A DNA stretch of 64,000 nt, taken from NCBI RefSeq assembly GCF_011386835.1, contig NC_088796.1, forward strand, positions 27,917,011 through 27,981,010, read 5' to 3'. Origin of the DNA: Chrysemys picta bellii (taxonomy: Eukaryota; Chordata; Testudines; Emydidae). The translations under genes and the position numbers were made by a program. Below the pieces are notes generated by a model. The model was not told where the DNA came from and searched no databases. It was given only the letters and a program-made list of their open reading frames with translations. Positions 46,261-57,727 of this stretch are shown here, in pieces; within the stretch, counting starts at the first letter, position 1, and the number at the start of each line of letters is the position of its first letter.

Positions 46261-46943
46261 TGTAGCGGGGTGGTCACCCCGCTCCTGCCCAGAGGGGTTA
46301 AAAACAGCCCTGGAGAGGGCTGTGGCTGGGGCAAGCAGCTCCAAGGCTGATTGGGGAAGCAGCCTCAGCTGGGGCCATGCCCCAATCAGGACCCAGCTGG
46401 CCCTTATAAGAGGGCAGTGTGCCAGGAGCACAATCTCTCTCTGTCTCTAGAGGGAGAAGGGCCTGGCTGCAGGGAAGCTGAACCAAGTACCTAAAGTGGA
46501 GCAGGGCTGGGGAAAGGCCAGAGGAGCTGGGGAGCTCAGGCCTGGAAAACCCCTAGGCTGCAGGCCTTGTTAAGGACCGAAAAGGTACTGGGGTTGCAAA
46601 GGGACACCCAAGGGTAGGCAGAGGTAGCAGGTCCAAACCCCCCTTGCCTGTGATGATTGGCTTATACAGACTGCAGTCAGCCCCAGTGAAAGGGGGCTAG
46701 ATGGTGACTGGCAGTAGCCACTGAGGCGAGGTGGAGATAGTGGGTGGGGGTTCCCCTGGGTGGGGAGACCCAGAGAGCGGGTGTACTGCCAGGGGACAGC
46801 ACCCGAGGACAAGGGGCACCAGGTCCGGGAGGGATATGGGGGCCAGCGGCAGCGAGGCACCAGAGGGTGCTCCAAAGGCTGGAGAGCTAATTCCCTAGAC
46901 AACCAGCAGAAGGCGTGGCAGGGTAAGTCATGGCCCCGCTACA
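46261..46943 (+). mobile_element. Solo LTR, 683 bp, with 5-bp TSD
   Basis: GGCCC flanks both ends (46256-46260 and 46944-46948). The termini TGTAGCGGGG and CCCCGCTACA are a perfect 10-bp inverted repeat with TG...CA. A TATA-like 'cccttataagaggg' at about 46402 suggests plus-strand transcription. No gag, pol or env-like sequence adjoins it. The 5-bp TSD fits LTR integration. It inserted next to a G/A-rich tract (about 45985-46250). Confidence 0.9.
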
Positions 46944-47639
46944 GGCCCAAAAGTCTATAACCACTAGACACACTCCCCTTCAGAACATGGAATTAGACCC
47001 AGCATTCCTGACTTTCAACATTCCTTTGCTATCAGCAAATAGCTATGAAACCTATTGACAAAGTGTGTGTGTGTCACCCTCTCCAGTAGCAGGTATACCT
47101 AAAGGATACATGTTTTTTGCTGCTAGCAACTACTCCATTAATTAGCTCAAGCGGTAGAGGACTGTGCTGTGAATTTGAAGGTCCCAACCTTGCTGATGAT
47201 CCATGTGGGGGGGAAAGTGCTAAATATAGCTCCGTGCAATAGAATTTCAGTTTACTTTTATAAAACTGGGAATGAATCTGGTTTATGTAGTGATGGAGGC
47301 AGGGAACCGTAGGAAGAGGAAAGGATGGTTTTGTGATTAAAGTAGTTGAATGCTGCCCTGCAGAACTGGATTCTTTCCCTGTCTCTGTCACAGAATTCCT
47401 ATGGGATGCTAGACAAGACACTGAAACCAAACTTTTCACTGTCCACTGTGTGTTCTTCATTTTCTGGGTGCCCAACTTGAGACACCTTGGGTTTGACTTG
47501 TAGAGGTACTGAGAACTTACATCTGCAACTGAAATCAACAGGAGCTCTGCTCTGAACATATAAAATAAGTACTCTGAAAAATCAGGCCCCTAGCTACTTA
47601 AATTGGGCACCCAAAATTAGTTGACCCTTTATCAATTTT

Positions 47640-47765
47640 TGCCTTAATCTTTGTACCTCAGTTCTGCATGTGTAAAATGGAGATAATACCACCTAACCTC
47701 ACTGGGATACTGTGAGATAAATTGATTAATGTTTATGAAGCACTAAGATACTATGGTTAGGACAC
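47640..47765 (+). repeat. MIR-like SINE 3' part
   Basis: 'gtacctcagttctgcatgtg', 'taaaatggagataataccac', 'gatactgtgagataaattga' and 'tgaagcactaagatac' follow the MIR tail order. The head is missing. Confidence 0.72.
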
Positions 47766-48216
47766 TATAGAAAAGCACAAGAGGAAGTTAATAATTCTGT
47801 ATTCAGTATAAGGTTTATATGTTATGCAGCAAAGGAATCATGGGGCCACACATTGAATGAGGATAAAAAGAAAACTTGAATAGCTACGTGTTTAATGCGC
47901 ACTATTCATTCTGTGCACAGAATGAGCCAGCAGTGCTGATATAATTGTGTAAATAAAGACTGTATCATAATGCATATGCACAAGGGAGCTGAATGAATAT
48001 GTTCAAAGTGCCACTCCCATTGACTTCATTTCCAGCTGGGAGTGCTCAGCACTTCTGCAAATCAGGCTCCAGAGACTCATGGTGGGCACCCACAACATGA
48101 GACAGAAATATGATCATGTAATTAAAGATTCTGTCTTAATCCATATACACAGAGGGACTGAATGAAGGTTGTACTGACTTTTCAACCTTAATAGTCTTTT
48201 AATCTTCTTTTTCTTG

Positions 48217-48350
48217 GCATATGCACAATGTGCCTCAAATGGCACATGACCTGGATTCATCACTGAATTTGGTCCACTGGTTGGATCATTAGCTTCCCTG
48301 GCTCAGGCTGGGTACTGATGGGAAGTGTGACGTGAAAACTGATCCATGCC
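48217..48350 (+). repeat. Unclassified interspersed repeat, copy 2
   Basis: Colinear with 19281-19414. The conserved core GAATTTGGTCC, then CTGGTTGGATCATTAGCTTC, is the best-kept part. No terminal repeats or TSD found. Confidence 0.65.
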
Positions 48351-48635
48351 CCCATTGTAATGTAGATTGTTATTAATGTAAGATTACATATAATCAATAT
48401 AACGGACAAGGATATTGATCATTATCAATGGATATTCATATTCAATGGGAGCTGGGCACCTACTTGCTCATAATCTTGTACCTAAGTCATTTTTTCCTCC
48501 AGACTTCGATGGAAGTGTTAGGGAATTTTGACTATCCTCCCCATTAACAATGCTTGAGGTACAGAGAGTGAAATAAGACACAGGATTTGATCTCCCATGC
48601 TTATGTAACCCACTGGTCTATGTGTGTTGGGTGTG

Positions 48636-48785
48636 GCCATCTGTGCCCAATCCACAGAGGATGAGTTTGTTACATCTCTTTGCTACAGAGCCTGACTCTT
48701 TAGGTCAAGGTGTAGAGTCATGTTTTTAGCTCTGGAGATTTCTGGTTCAATCCTTGGCATTAGCCAACATAGTAGATGTCACTCT
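48636..48785 (+). repeat. tRNA-like SINE, copy 2
   Basis: A B-box-like GGTTCAATCC lies at 48744-48753, about 45 bases after an A-box-like 'taggtcaaggtg'. The order matches a tRNA-derived internal RNA polymerase III promoter. The rest is colinear with 16826-16985. Confidence 0.58.
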
Positions 48786-49520
48786 TACTCGTATTATAGG
48801 GTACACTACTTACCAAATACTTCCATTGTCCCTCCTGAAGTTAATAGCAAAACTCCCATGGATTTCAAAGCCTTCTAAAATGCATTACATAATATGATCA
48901 CTGAAATTAAACAGAGACCACTGATTTTCCCATTCTCTGGCTTTTCCACTATTATATTTAGTTAATATGACATTATCTAGGTTTTGGATCCTATATGCTT
49001 TACTTTGAGAGGCTAGGGAATATTTATTACATATTGAGCTTTGAGATAGTTGTTATCAAATTTAAAAATTAACCACTGAATAAATGTGTAGCTAAACCTA
49101 TATGTGTTCTTCAGCACCTATTGCCTTAGTCACTAGATGGCATTACAAAATTTTACAAACATACAAACACAAACATTCCAGATAGTTCCCTAGTTGCAAA
49201 GTCTCAAACCTTTCATGTGATGAGTGACTTACTGAGTTACTCTACTCTGGCTGGTATAGCTAGGTACATCCAGTGCTTCCCTTATTGGCACAGAAATCCT
49301 GCAGGTTTCCACGGAGAGGATAGGTGCAAGGTGTTTCTCCTCTAAGTATGATTAACATGTGCACTTAGCATTCACCTGCTGATGTCACAGTCTACACTAG
49401 CTGGCTCTGAGGATGGTTGAACAAATTTCCCAATCTGCAGACCATGCCCCCTTGAGGACGCAATGCACATACTGGTGTGCTATTTAGACCCAGCTTCTAA
49501 CATGCTGGGGTGCATTATCT

Positions 49521-50801
49521 ACTCCTGAGGACATTGTGTGCCAAAAAATTAAAAATGCTGCACACAATATTTTAAAATTCTGCAAAATTTATTTGTCAAT
49601 AAATACATGCAGAGGCTCCAGCATGGCAGTGGGGAGCACAAGCCACTGGCTGTACGAAGGTGGGAGATCACCCTGCAGCCTCCCCTACCCCCACCCCCAG
49701 GACACAGACTCAGCAGTGAGGCTGCACGCAACCCTGACACGGCACAAGGCCTGGGCCACCCCAGAAATACCCTGAGGGCCTAGCCCTCTGCGCCAGGCCC
49801 ACTAGGTGTGGGGCAGGCAGGCTCAACCAGGAAGGATCTGGGGGGGGGGGGGGAATCAAGGTATGGGGTGAGAGGATTCTGTGAGGGACAATCTGGGTGG
49901 AGGCAGCTCAGTGGAGGTGGGGTCTAGGTGTGGGGGAAATCTGGATACACAGATGCTTATGGGGGGGAGGGTTTCCGGGTTCAGGGGCAATGGGACACTG
50001 CAGGGGCTTCCAGGTGAAGGTGGTTGGGGTTCAGCAGAGGGGTCTGAGTGTGGGGAGCTCAGCAGGGGGGGAGTGATGGGGGAGTGGGGCTTGGTGGAGT
50101 GGGGGTCTGGGTGCAGCTAATTGGGGGATCAGTAGTGTGGAGGTCTGGATGTGGGGGCCTAGGGTGGTGCAGGGGGTGGGGCATTGGGGTTGGGGTTTGA
50201 GTGCTGGGAGCTCAGTTGGGGGTGATCTGGGTGCAGAGGTGGGGATCCAGAGGCAGGTGGTCTGGGTGCAGGAGGGCTCCAGATGCAGGGGTTGAGGTTC
50301 AGTGGGGTGGGGTTCGGGTATGGAGGGCTGGGGGGATCTGGATGTACCGTGTGGGGCTTGGCATGGGTGTCTGGGTATGGGAGGTAAGGATGCACAGGGG
50401 TTGGGTGGATGGGGGAGCAGCTCCCCATATGGTGACCCCTCTCCCCACAGCTGAGGAGCGATGGGGGCAGGAAGCCAGGGGAGGAGGCTGAACTTCCTGC
50501 AGCTGGGGGAGATTTCTGGGGGTGGGTCTGACACCGCCCCAGCCACTCCTTGCAGGGGAAGAGGAAGTCCCATCCTGTCCTGCCTCCAGCCCAGATGGAA
50601 CTAGCAGTTGATCTCGGCTCAGGGTAGGACCCATTGGCTGCCTGAAACAGTGTACCTGCACTGCTAGAGAGTAGTGCATAACTGCTCTTGCAGCTTCTCT
50701 TTGCTTCCCTGTCAGAAAGTCACTTTTCTGCAGGAAAGCAAATAAATCTGCAGGGGACATGAAGTCTGCACATGTGAGGTGGCACAGAATTCCCCTGGAG
50801 T
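49521..50801. mobile_element. hAT-like element, 1.28 kb, with G-rich core
   Basis: The ends ACTCCTGAGGACATTG and GAATTCCCCTGGAGT form a degenerate inverted repeat, and GTGTGCC near the left mirrors GGCACAG near the right. The flanks CATTATCT (49513-49520) and AATTATCA (50802-50809) share ATTATC. The outer parts are AT-rich ('aaaattctgcaaaatttatt' at left). The core from about 49830 to 50500 is G-rich and quasi-repetitive ('ggggtctgggtgcag'-like units). There is no transposase, and the 180-residue frame on the minus strand is Pro-rich low complexity. Confidence 0.72.
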
Positions 50802-50809
50802 AATTATCA

Positions 50810-52439
50810 AAGAATTGTTCCTTGCCACATGCATCGGGGAAAGTGGCTCTCTATATTATATTCTCGTTGGCATGAAGAAGTACAACATGGAGCATGACCG
50901 ATCCCTTAATCTTAGTATATGGCAGCTATTTTATGTTATGTTATTAACTGAACATTCCCCATCTTAATTCATTAATGTCCTGGGAATTAGAATCTTCCTT
51001 TCTTGTCAGCGTTTCAAGTGTTCCTTCCTGAATGACTCCAGGGCACGTACAGTACTTTCTATGCTGACTCATGAGAGATGTTGCAACAACATGAAGCTTT
51101 AGACATGACCTAGATAAATCATGCAAATGCATTCAGATTGTTGATTGGCAAATAAAATTTAGCACAGACCTACAAAAGATGAAAGTCAATGTAATGCCTA
51201 ACAAACAGGGGGAATGAATTAGAGCTGATTGAAATAGTCATTAAAAATAAATTGCCTGAAATACTTGTCTGTTTTTTTGTTTTTGTTTTTTATTGGTGAA
51301 TTGTTCGTGAGCAGATCCTAATTTCTACAAAAGTAGTAGTTGTTGTTCACAGGAATTTGATGCATAGTCTCTGAGAACAAACCTTAGCCTATGGATGGTT
51401 TTGTCTGTTGAATGTCTCAGTTAATCTCTATTCATAGTGGGCGATATTCACCCTGCTGCTGGGAACCAACTCAAGGTCTATGCAGCACTTAATTCTCATG
51501 CAAGCCTTTTGTGCTGGGCCTTCTCCTAAGGATGAATTTAATCCAGTGTGCAATCTCACCTAAATCACATGAGGGTGTTTCAGTGATTCAAACTAGTTAA
51601 ACAGAAGAATAATAAAGGATGAATGACACATTTCCAGTGCAATTTTTGGACAACTCATTATCCATGTGAAATGTTCCTAATTCTTCAACTGGGCATACTT
51701 TTTAGGTATTTCAGTGGAAAATTACAAATTGTTTAGTATATGTTTGCCATTTCAACCAGTTCCACTTTCAGGATTTATATACATTTACATAAATAAAGTG
51801 ACATTCATCTAAATACTCGTGAATATCAAATAATGAGACCTTGGCTATAACAGCAAAGTGATCTCTCCATGATTTTTCATGTAAATATTTGCAAATTACC
51901 TTTTGTACTATTCAGTCTGCTCTGATGTGAATACTCCTGACAGTCTATAGAGGGCAGGTGAGGATTATAAAGGAAAGGATAGACTATTCAGTCAGTATGT
52001 GAGAATTTGACATGGGTCCATTTATCATATGGACCTAAGCCAGATGTTCCATATACCTACAGATTTATATTCATCAATCAAGGTATGATTTATTTTTTTT
52101 TCAAATGCATTATGGCGTTCCTTTTTCAGATAAGGGAAGGATAACACCGGTAAAGGTTGCCTCATAGATTAAGGCTGACGTCAAATATTAAATTGTTCAA
52201 TGGAGGTTTATCTAAAGGATTATTGTTTATATTTCTCCCCATCTTTTGTATCGTACCCATAACTGTTTTATTATAGTGCCATGACAGATGAGGCTTTAAT
52301 AACTCAGCCATTCAGTTTGGACTGAAATACGGCATACAGTTTCTTAGCCTAAGAGGTGCATAGTGTTATCATTTTCTGTGGTGGAATTTGCGCTCATGTC
52401 AAGTTCATACAAGGCCCCTAAGACCTTGTTTTTATATTC
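50810..52439. other. Unassigned AT-rich stretch
   Basis: No gene or repeat boundary recognised. Confidence 0.5.
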
Positions 52440-52444
52440 AGGGG

Positions 52445-52887
52445 TGTGGCAGGGCTGAGGTATAAACCCCTTGGATGCCCTGCCAAAGGGGTAGCTCCTC
52501 CCCGGCTTCCCAGTTGAACGGCCAAGTGCAGGGGCCCAGACACTCAGTAAGGAGCTCAGCTGCAGGCCTTAAGGAGGGCAGGCTGAGGCTCAGAGGAATC
52601 AGCGGAGTTGAGTGGAACCAGCTGTGCTGGGGGTTGAGAGGAGATATAAGCCCAGGGGAAGGCTCGCTGGGGGGAAGACAGAGAAACTGCAGCTCTGCCT
52701 CTAACACCTACAGAAAGCCTCAGGGGCCGGTAGACCCAGAGAAGGGTCAGAGGGGGGATTTGTGTTGTGTGAATTGGGACTCTGAAAAAGACACGGCTGA
52801 TCCACCTGAAGGAGGCGTTGGGACCCTTTCTTTGACCAGCCCGAGCACAGGGACGGGAGGGCAGTAACCTGTGCAGACCCTGTAACA
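52445..52887 (+). mobile_element. Solo LTR-like element, 443 bp, with 5-bp TSD
   Basis: AGGGG lies at 52440-52444 and 52888-52892. The ends TGTGGCAGGG and CCCTGTAACA are inverted at 8 of 10 positions, with TG...CA. Interior words ('gctcagctgcaggccttaag' near 52552) resemble other LTRs in this window in style but not in detail. No coding region is associated. Orientation is tentative. Confidence 0.78.
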
Positions 52888-52892
52888 AGGGG

Positions 52893-55452
52893 TTACAAAA
52901 TTTGCAGGTATATGTAGATATATTATATCAGTCTTCTGAGTGTAGACGGAACAGTATGTATCTTCTCTGCTCTTCCCAAATGGCAACAGGACACTTTAGA
53001 ACAATCACAATCTTTGCATTTGGTGAGGCAGGGAGTAAATAGAGTTGTCAAAACCAATCATTCAGGTGTATCAAATGCTTCTGGCAGCATTAATTTGGGG
53101 GGAGGGGAGAGGAAGTCCTTTGTGCTATCTAAACAGTTCCCTAAGATAAAAAGCCCAAATATTTGTCAACAAATATTTACATGCATTCAGGTAACACAGG
53201 AACTCCAATTAGCAAATGGTGCTGTAAAGAAATGTAAACATATGCAAAGAGCATTTAAGCTGAAAATAGAAAAAGTGAGTTTTACCAATTAGCTTTGTCA
53301 AGGTGTATAAAACTTTGCAACAAACTCCCAAACCAGGGAAATCTGGTCTGGTTTGGAATTTTGTAACAAACCCCAAACGTGGGTCTACTTTGTGGAAAGG
53401 CTCCTAACTAGATATCAGTTGTTTTGCTTTTTGAGTTATTGAATTGGTTTAAACGCTAAGATGAAGATGAAACTCAGTGGGCACAAATCCTTGCAACTAC
53501 TTTCTTTCCATCAACTCCATTACCCTCCAAAAAGCTTTGACTGAATTCTTTCCATCCTCCTCATTCTTAATCTTGCCCTGAAAGTTTCCAGCTTCCTGGT
53601 TGGCTAGTAGAGTGTTTTGCAGGACTCTTCCATCCGTAGACTTCTGGAAGACTGAATAGATGGCCTAATATTTTTTTATTCTTCAATTCCGAGTCTGTGA
53701 TTACTAGTTAAGTTTGCACTGTTCTGAAGAAAACACAAGGCACACTACTGTATCATTGTTCAATACTCCTTTGAAATGGTTAGTGTTCTTGTGTTTTTCT
53801 TCAGGAGGAAAAATAAAAATAGTGAAAGTGTTTTCATATCATGTGTGTGTCTAAATAACTTCTGCTCCAGAAAAAACTGCCAATAAATTAATAGCTTTAC
53901 ATTCTAAACACATAACAATTAACTTTAATTTGTGTATAAATGTCAACATTTATTCATTGCAGATGGTAGACTTTCACACACATATTAAAAATACAGACAG
54001 GTATATTAGTATTGCAGAATAGATGAAAATGGAGTTGTCTTCCCAAAAGTTGTCATTTCATTATTGGAACTGAAGTACTAAATTCATGCATATGCACATA
54101 TCAGCATCAATACAGACACAGTGTTCTGAGAAGAGTCACTTGGCAATTGCTAATAGGTTAATCAGTGATGAAATAGTCCAGCAGTTTCCTGCAACCACTG
54201 CTTTACTGTGAATTACAAACCTATCAGCAGCTGCTCAGTTTATCAAACTCTGTTTTCAGAATATGAATAAATCCTCTAGGCTGAATAAATAGCTATATTA
54301 TTAATTCACTTACCAAAATAGTTTAAAAAAAAAACATTCTGGTATTAGTATTCTTTATAAGTAACTGGAGATTGGGAACTGGAATCATCCTCATCTCTCC
54401 CCCTCTGCCCTTTCCCAAGGATTAGAGATTCTAACAAGACTCTACTGGGGAGCAGCATTGGCCTGATTGGCAACTGTCAATGACAGTACTCCTATGATTG
54501 AGCCCTCCCATTATATCAGTGCTATTTTAGAAAACCAATCAGAAGCTCTATTAGTGTTAATTTATTTTTAGAGATCATTGTAGCACCCAAGATGTGCTAT
54601 GTTCTTGCCAATGTTCACTGAATCATAGAAATGTAGGGCTGGAAGGGACCTCAAAGGTCATCTAGTCCCACCCCCATGCTGAAGCAGGACCAAAAATATC
54701 TAGAAGGAAGAGAAACCCTTTGTCCTGAAGAGCATACAGTACGACAATATCCTTTTGTCATACCAACATGTCACTTTTCTATGCTTTGTTATATTTTATT
54801 GACGTGATGTTCCCCTTGGGTCAAGTCTGTAATGTCTCTACTTCTCCATATTTTTTTCGTTTGTGAATTCAATCTTGGCTTTCATTTCTGTGATGCTGCC
54901 ACCCAGCTCCACATCTTCCCTAATTTACTCCATCTATCTTTCTGTTAGTTCCCTGCTGTACCATAACTTCCTAGTAAGGATGGACAAATTCAGTGTCTTG
55001 GTCCAGTACTGTTAACTCTGTTTTAATTCTAGTTCAGGATGGTTGCTCCTCTCTAATTTTCTTCTTTCCCTCCTGGGTTAGAAAATATAATGTTTATCAT
55101 TAAGACCTGTGAGTTTTGTATCTCACCACTGGAGCGTTAAATCAGCATTGCTTGCCGTTGGAAATTCCCAGCTTTCTAAAGATGTGTTCTTTGCCATGAT
55201 GGATCACAAGTTTAGCTATCAGACCTTGAAATCATGTCAGTCTGATTACTAGGCTGCTTCCATGAACTAATGCGATGTAAAGCACAAATCTTTTTAAACT
55301 ACTTTTCCTAGAGCACTGCATCTTTTTCTATAAATGACTATAGGTGGGGGCCCAAGTCATTTTATGTAGTTAGGAATCTTGCCTACAGTTTGACCTAGGG
55401 AATACTACTGTCACCAGAACCTGCCCTTCAATTCCATCTGAAGCACCAGATT
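52893..55452. other. Unassigned apart from a CR1 tail at 54,628
   Basis: AT-rich, without recognised coding domains or repeat ends other than the CR1 remnant. Confidence 0.5.
54628..54710 (-). mobile_element. Short CR1 3' end (minus strand)
   Basis: GAATCATAGAAATGTAGGGC, 'tggaagggacctcaaaggtc' and 'atctagtcccacccccatgc' form the reverse of a CR1 3' UTR. Only about 80 bases remain. Confidence 0.85.
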
Positions 55453-55662
55453 GGCTATGTCTACACTAAAAACTAGGGCTGTGATTCCCCTATTCGTGTA
55501 CACATACTCGCACTTGTTCTCATCGAGCTAGCAGAAGCACACATGCAGTGTAGCCATGGTCACATGGATAGCATCAGCAGAGGCACAGTTGAGCCATGGC
55601 AAGGTTTAAGGTGGTACAGGAACAGGAGAATCACACCCCTGGCTCATAGTGTACACATAGCC
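55453..55662. mobile_element. MITE with GGCTATGTCTACACTA ends (210 bp)
   Basis: Left end GGCTATGTCTACACTA; right end TAGTGTACACATAGCC. These are inverted repeats with one mismatch. Inner arms also pair ('agggctgtgattcccc' faces 'agaatcacacccctgg'). The CTACAC end motif fits Harbinger-like MITEs. The 3-bp flanks (ATT and ATA) do not clearly match. Confidence 0.75.
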
Positions 55663-56886
55663 ATAGATGTGTTGCACCTAGATGTTCCAATCTTAGTAGC
55701 ATTTATACTTGAATCTTCAAAGTGCAGTCTAAATTCCTCAGACACCTATTAGCATTTCTCTACAGTTGCAGAGACAATCTTTCCTACACTTATCTGGATG
55801 CTGATGATTCTCACTTCATAGATACTGCATGGAAATCTGTGGTTATAAACTATTTATGTTAATGGAACTTCTGAAAATACATACTTGGTTTCCTTTCCCT
55901 TTAGTGACCAATATATTCTCAGAATGAATGTTTAAAGCACATTGCTGATGGTAGTCAAGAATTTTATTGTTAGGGTACATGATTTAGACTGCTTCAGAAT
56001 CCTTCCAGATCCTGTTCCATTCCCTTCACAAATCAAAAATTTTGTTTATAAATCTGACCCAAGTAGAAAATCTTTCTCCAGCATGTCTGACTGGCACAAG
56101 CAAAGTCCCCGTGAAAGGGTGACCTAGAGGGGCTGAAGAGCTACCTCTAAATAAAATGAAAAATATTAATCAAGTCCATTTTTTTTTTTCAAATGTGTTT
56201 CTAATGGAATTAACAAGGCAGTCATTTACTTAAAAGATTATCACACCATGAGTGTCTCGGTTTCAGACCAATATGACTCGTGCTTATCCTCTGACTGGGA
56301 TTCGCATGACGTTAAACACAAACGTAGGGAGCAGTATTCCTCTAAATGCCAACAATAGGAACTGAGGGAATAAGGAATAGATCCCTTATCTGTGAATTGT
56401 TCCTGCTGTTTGATTGCAAAGCATAGCTTGAAATCCAGACAAAGTGAGCCACATTCTGCCATGGATAAGTGGGTTCAGCCCCTCTGTTGCCAGCTTGAAT
56501 TTGGCCCACTATGACCTTACAATTTTTTTCTGGTAACCTTTTATTCCTAGAAAATCACACCTGATGCATTAATGCCTATTGTTTTCCCCCTCAAATTGCA
56601 CCATCTGTAGAATTATCCAAAGTCACAACTTTTCAGATGTGAAAACAAACTAGAAATTATCTTGCATTTCTGTAGCTGGGTTAGCCATAAATCTACATTA
56701 AACCTAAAATTATTTGGACTGGACAGCTATGGAAGCCACATGAGGATTTTATGACTCCTCCCAGATGTCAGTGTCTGTTTTTAAAATCCTCCCCAAACAC
56801 CTCAGCCTTTCTGAAACGTTCAAGGAATTTATGCATCACATTCTTTTCCTTTCCTTCTTTCCAATAAACTTTGTGAGAACCCTCTC
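55663..56886. other. Unassigned non-coding stretch
   Basis: No feature recognised. Confidence 0.5.
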
Positions 56887-56891
56887 ACTTC

Positions 56892-57722
56892 TGTCCGAGA
56901 CCAATACAGGTTCGAATAAGGATCAAGTGGAAGGGGGAAAATTGAGACAGAGGCAGATTGCAATTCAAAAACAGGTGGCCATTTATTAATGGGAAAAAAT
57001 CACAACTTGGGCTGGGGAGGAGCACTTTTACCAACCAACAATATAAATTCAAACAAGTAACCAACCAGAAATATCACCAGAGCAGTAATATAAAACAAGC
57101 TATATACATTTAACAACAAGGAATCTACAACCAACTATTTACCAAAAACCAGAACAAGCATACAAAACTGAATAAACTGTAACAATTTGCCCTCTATACG
57201 CTGTACAAGAGATTTGGTACCAAGTAATAAAGAAAAAGGGCCTAACCAACAGAATATCTACAAAAATCAATACATGCATACCACACTCCAGGCACATCTG
57301 ACCAGCAGTACAGACACCAAGGACATGATGAGATGGAACCCGAAATTACATGACACGAGCTAGCTAAATCCGGAGGAGATCCTGGCTGAAAGGGTGATCA
57401 GGCCTTTCAGCTAACACGCGGACACTCCTGCTGATTTAGACCAGAGACATAGTTTTGATCGAAGACCCTTGTACGTGCTAGCATCTAATTGGTTCCCCGC
57501 TCCTACACCAACCAGGCTCCAAGCTGGTGCCCCCTATGTAACAGGCACTGCACACGGCACACTAGGCTTATGCACACTGCCCGCTGGAATTGTAGCACAC
57601 GGTACCAATGTGACCTACAATTGACCAGGCGGAAGGTTCGAGAATGGTCACACGACACCGATGTGACCTCCTGACCGACAATTGGCCATCCAGACGCCAT
57701 GACAGAGCATAGGGCTGCAACA
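56892..57722 (-). mobile_element. Solo LTR, 831 bp, minus strand, 5-bp TSD, CpG-rich part
   Basis: ACTTC occurs at 56887-56891 and 57723-57727. The element starts TGTCCGAGACC and ends GGGCTGCAACA on the plus strand, so it has TG...CA termini. On the minus strand an AATAAA signal (56982-56987) lies about 90 bases before the 3' end, and the end reads 'cctgtattggtctcggaca', a retroviral U5-like layout. The segment 57340-57700 keeps many CpGs and has internal repeats ('ccaatgtgacct' and 'ccgatgtgacct'). I do not recognise the family, and no coding region adjoins it. Confidence 0.78.
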
Positions 57723-57727
57723 ACTTC

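Larger units (their letters stand above)
46949..49520. other. No gene; SINE-like and interspersed repeat remnants
   Basis: Holds a tRNA-like stretch at 47136-47200 ('agctcaagcggtagaggact'), a MIR tail at 47640-47765, an unclassified repeat at 48217-48350 and a tRNA-like SINE at 48636-48785. The rest is unassigned. Confidence 0.55.

Noticed and set aside
47136..47200. Possible tRNA gene
   Set aside because: Only an A-box-like stretch is tRNA-like. No complete cloverleaf or paired acceptor stem could be drawn, so it is more likely a SINE remnant.
49881..50760. Several overlapping open frames, up to 180 residues
   Set aside because: G-rich strand-asymmetric repeat units give Gly/Trp-rich and Pro-rich translations. 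No domain is seen.
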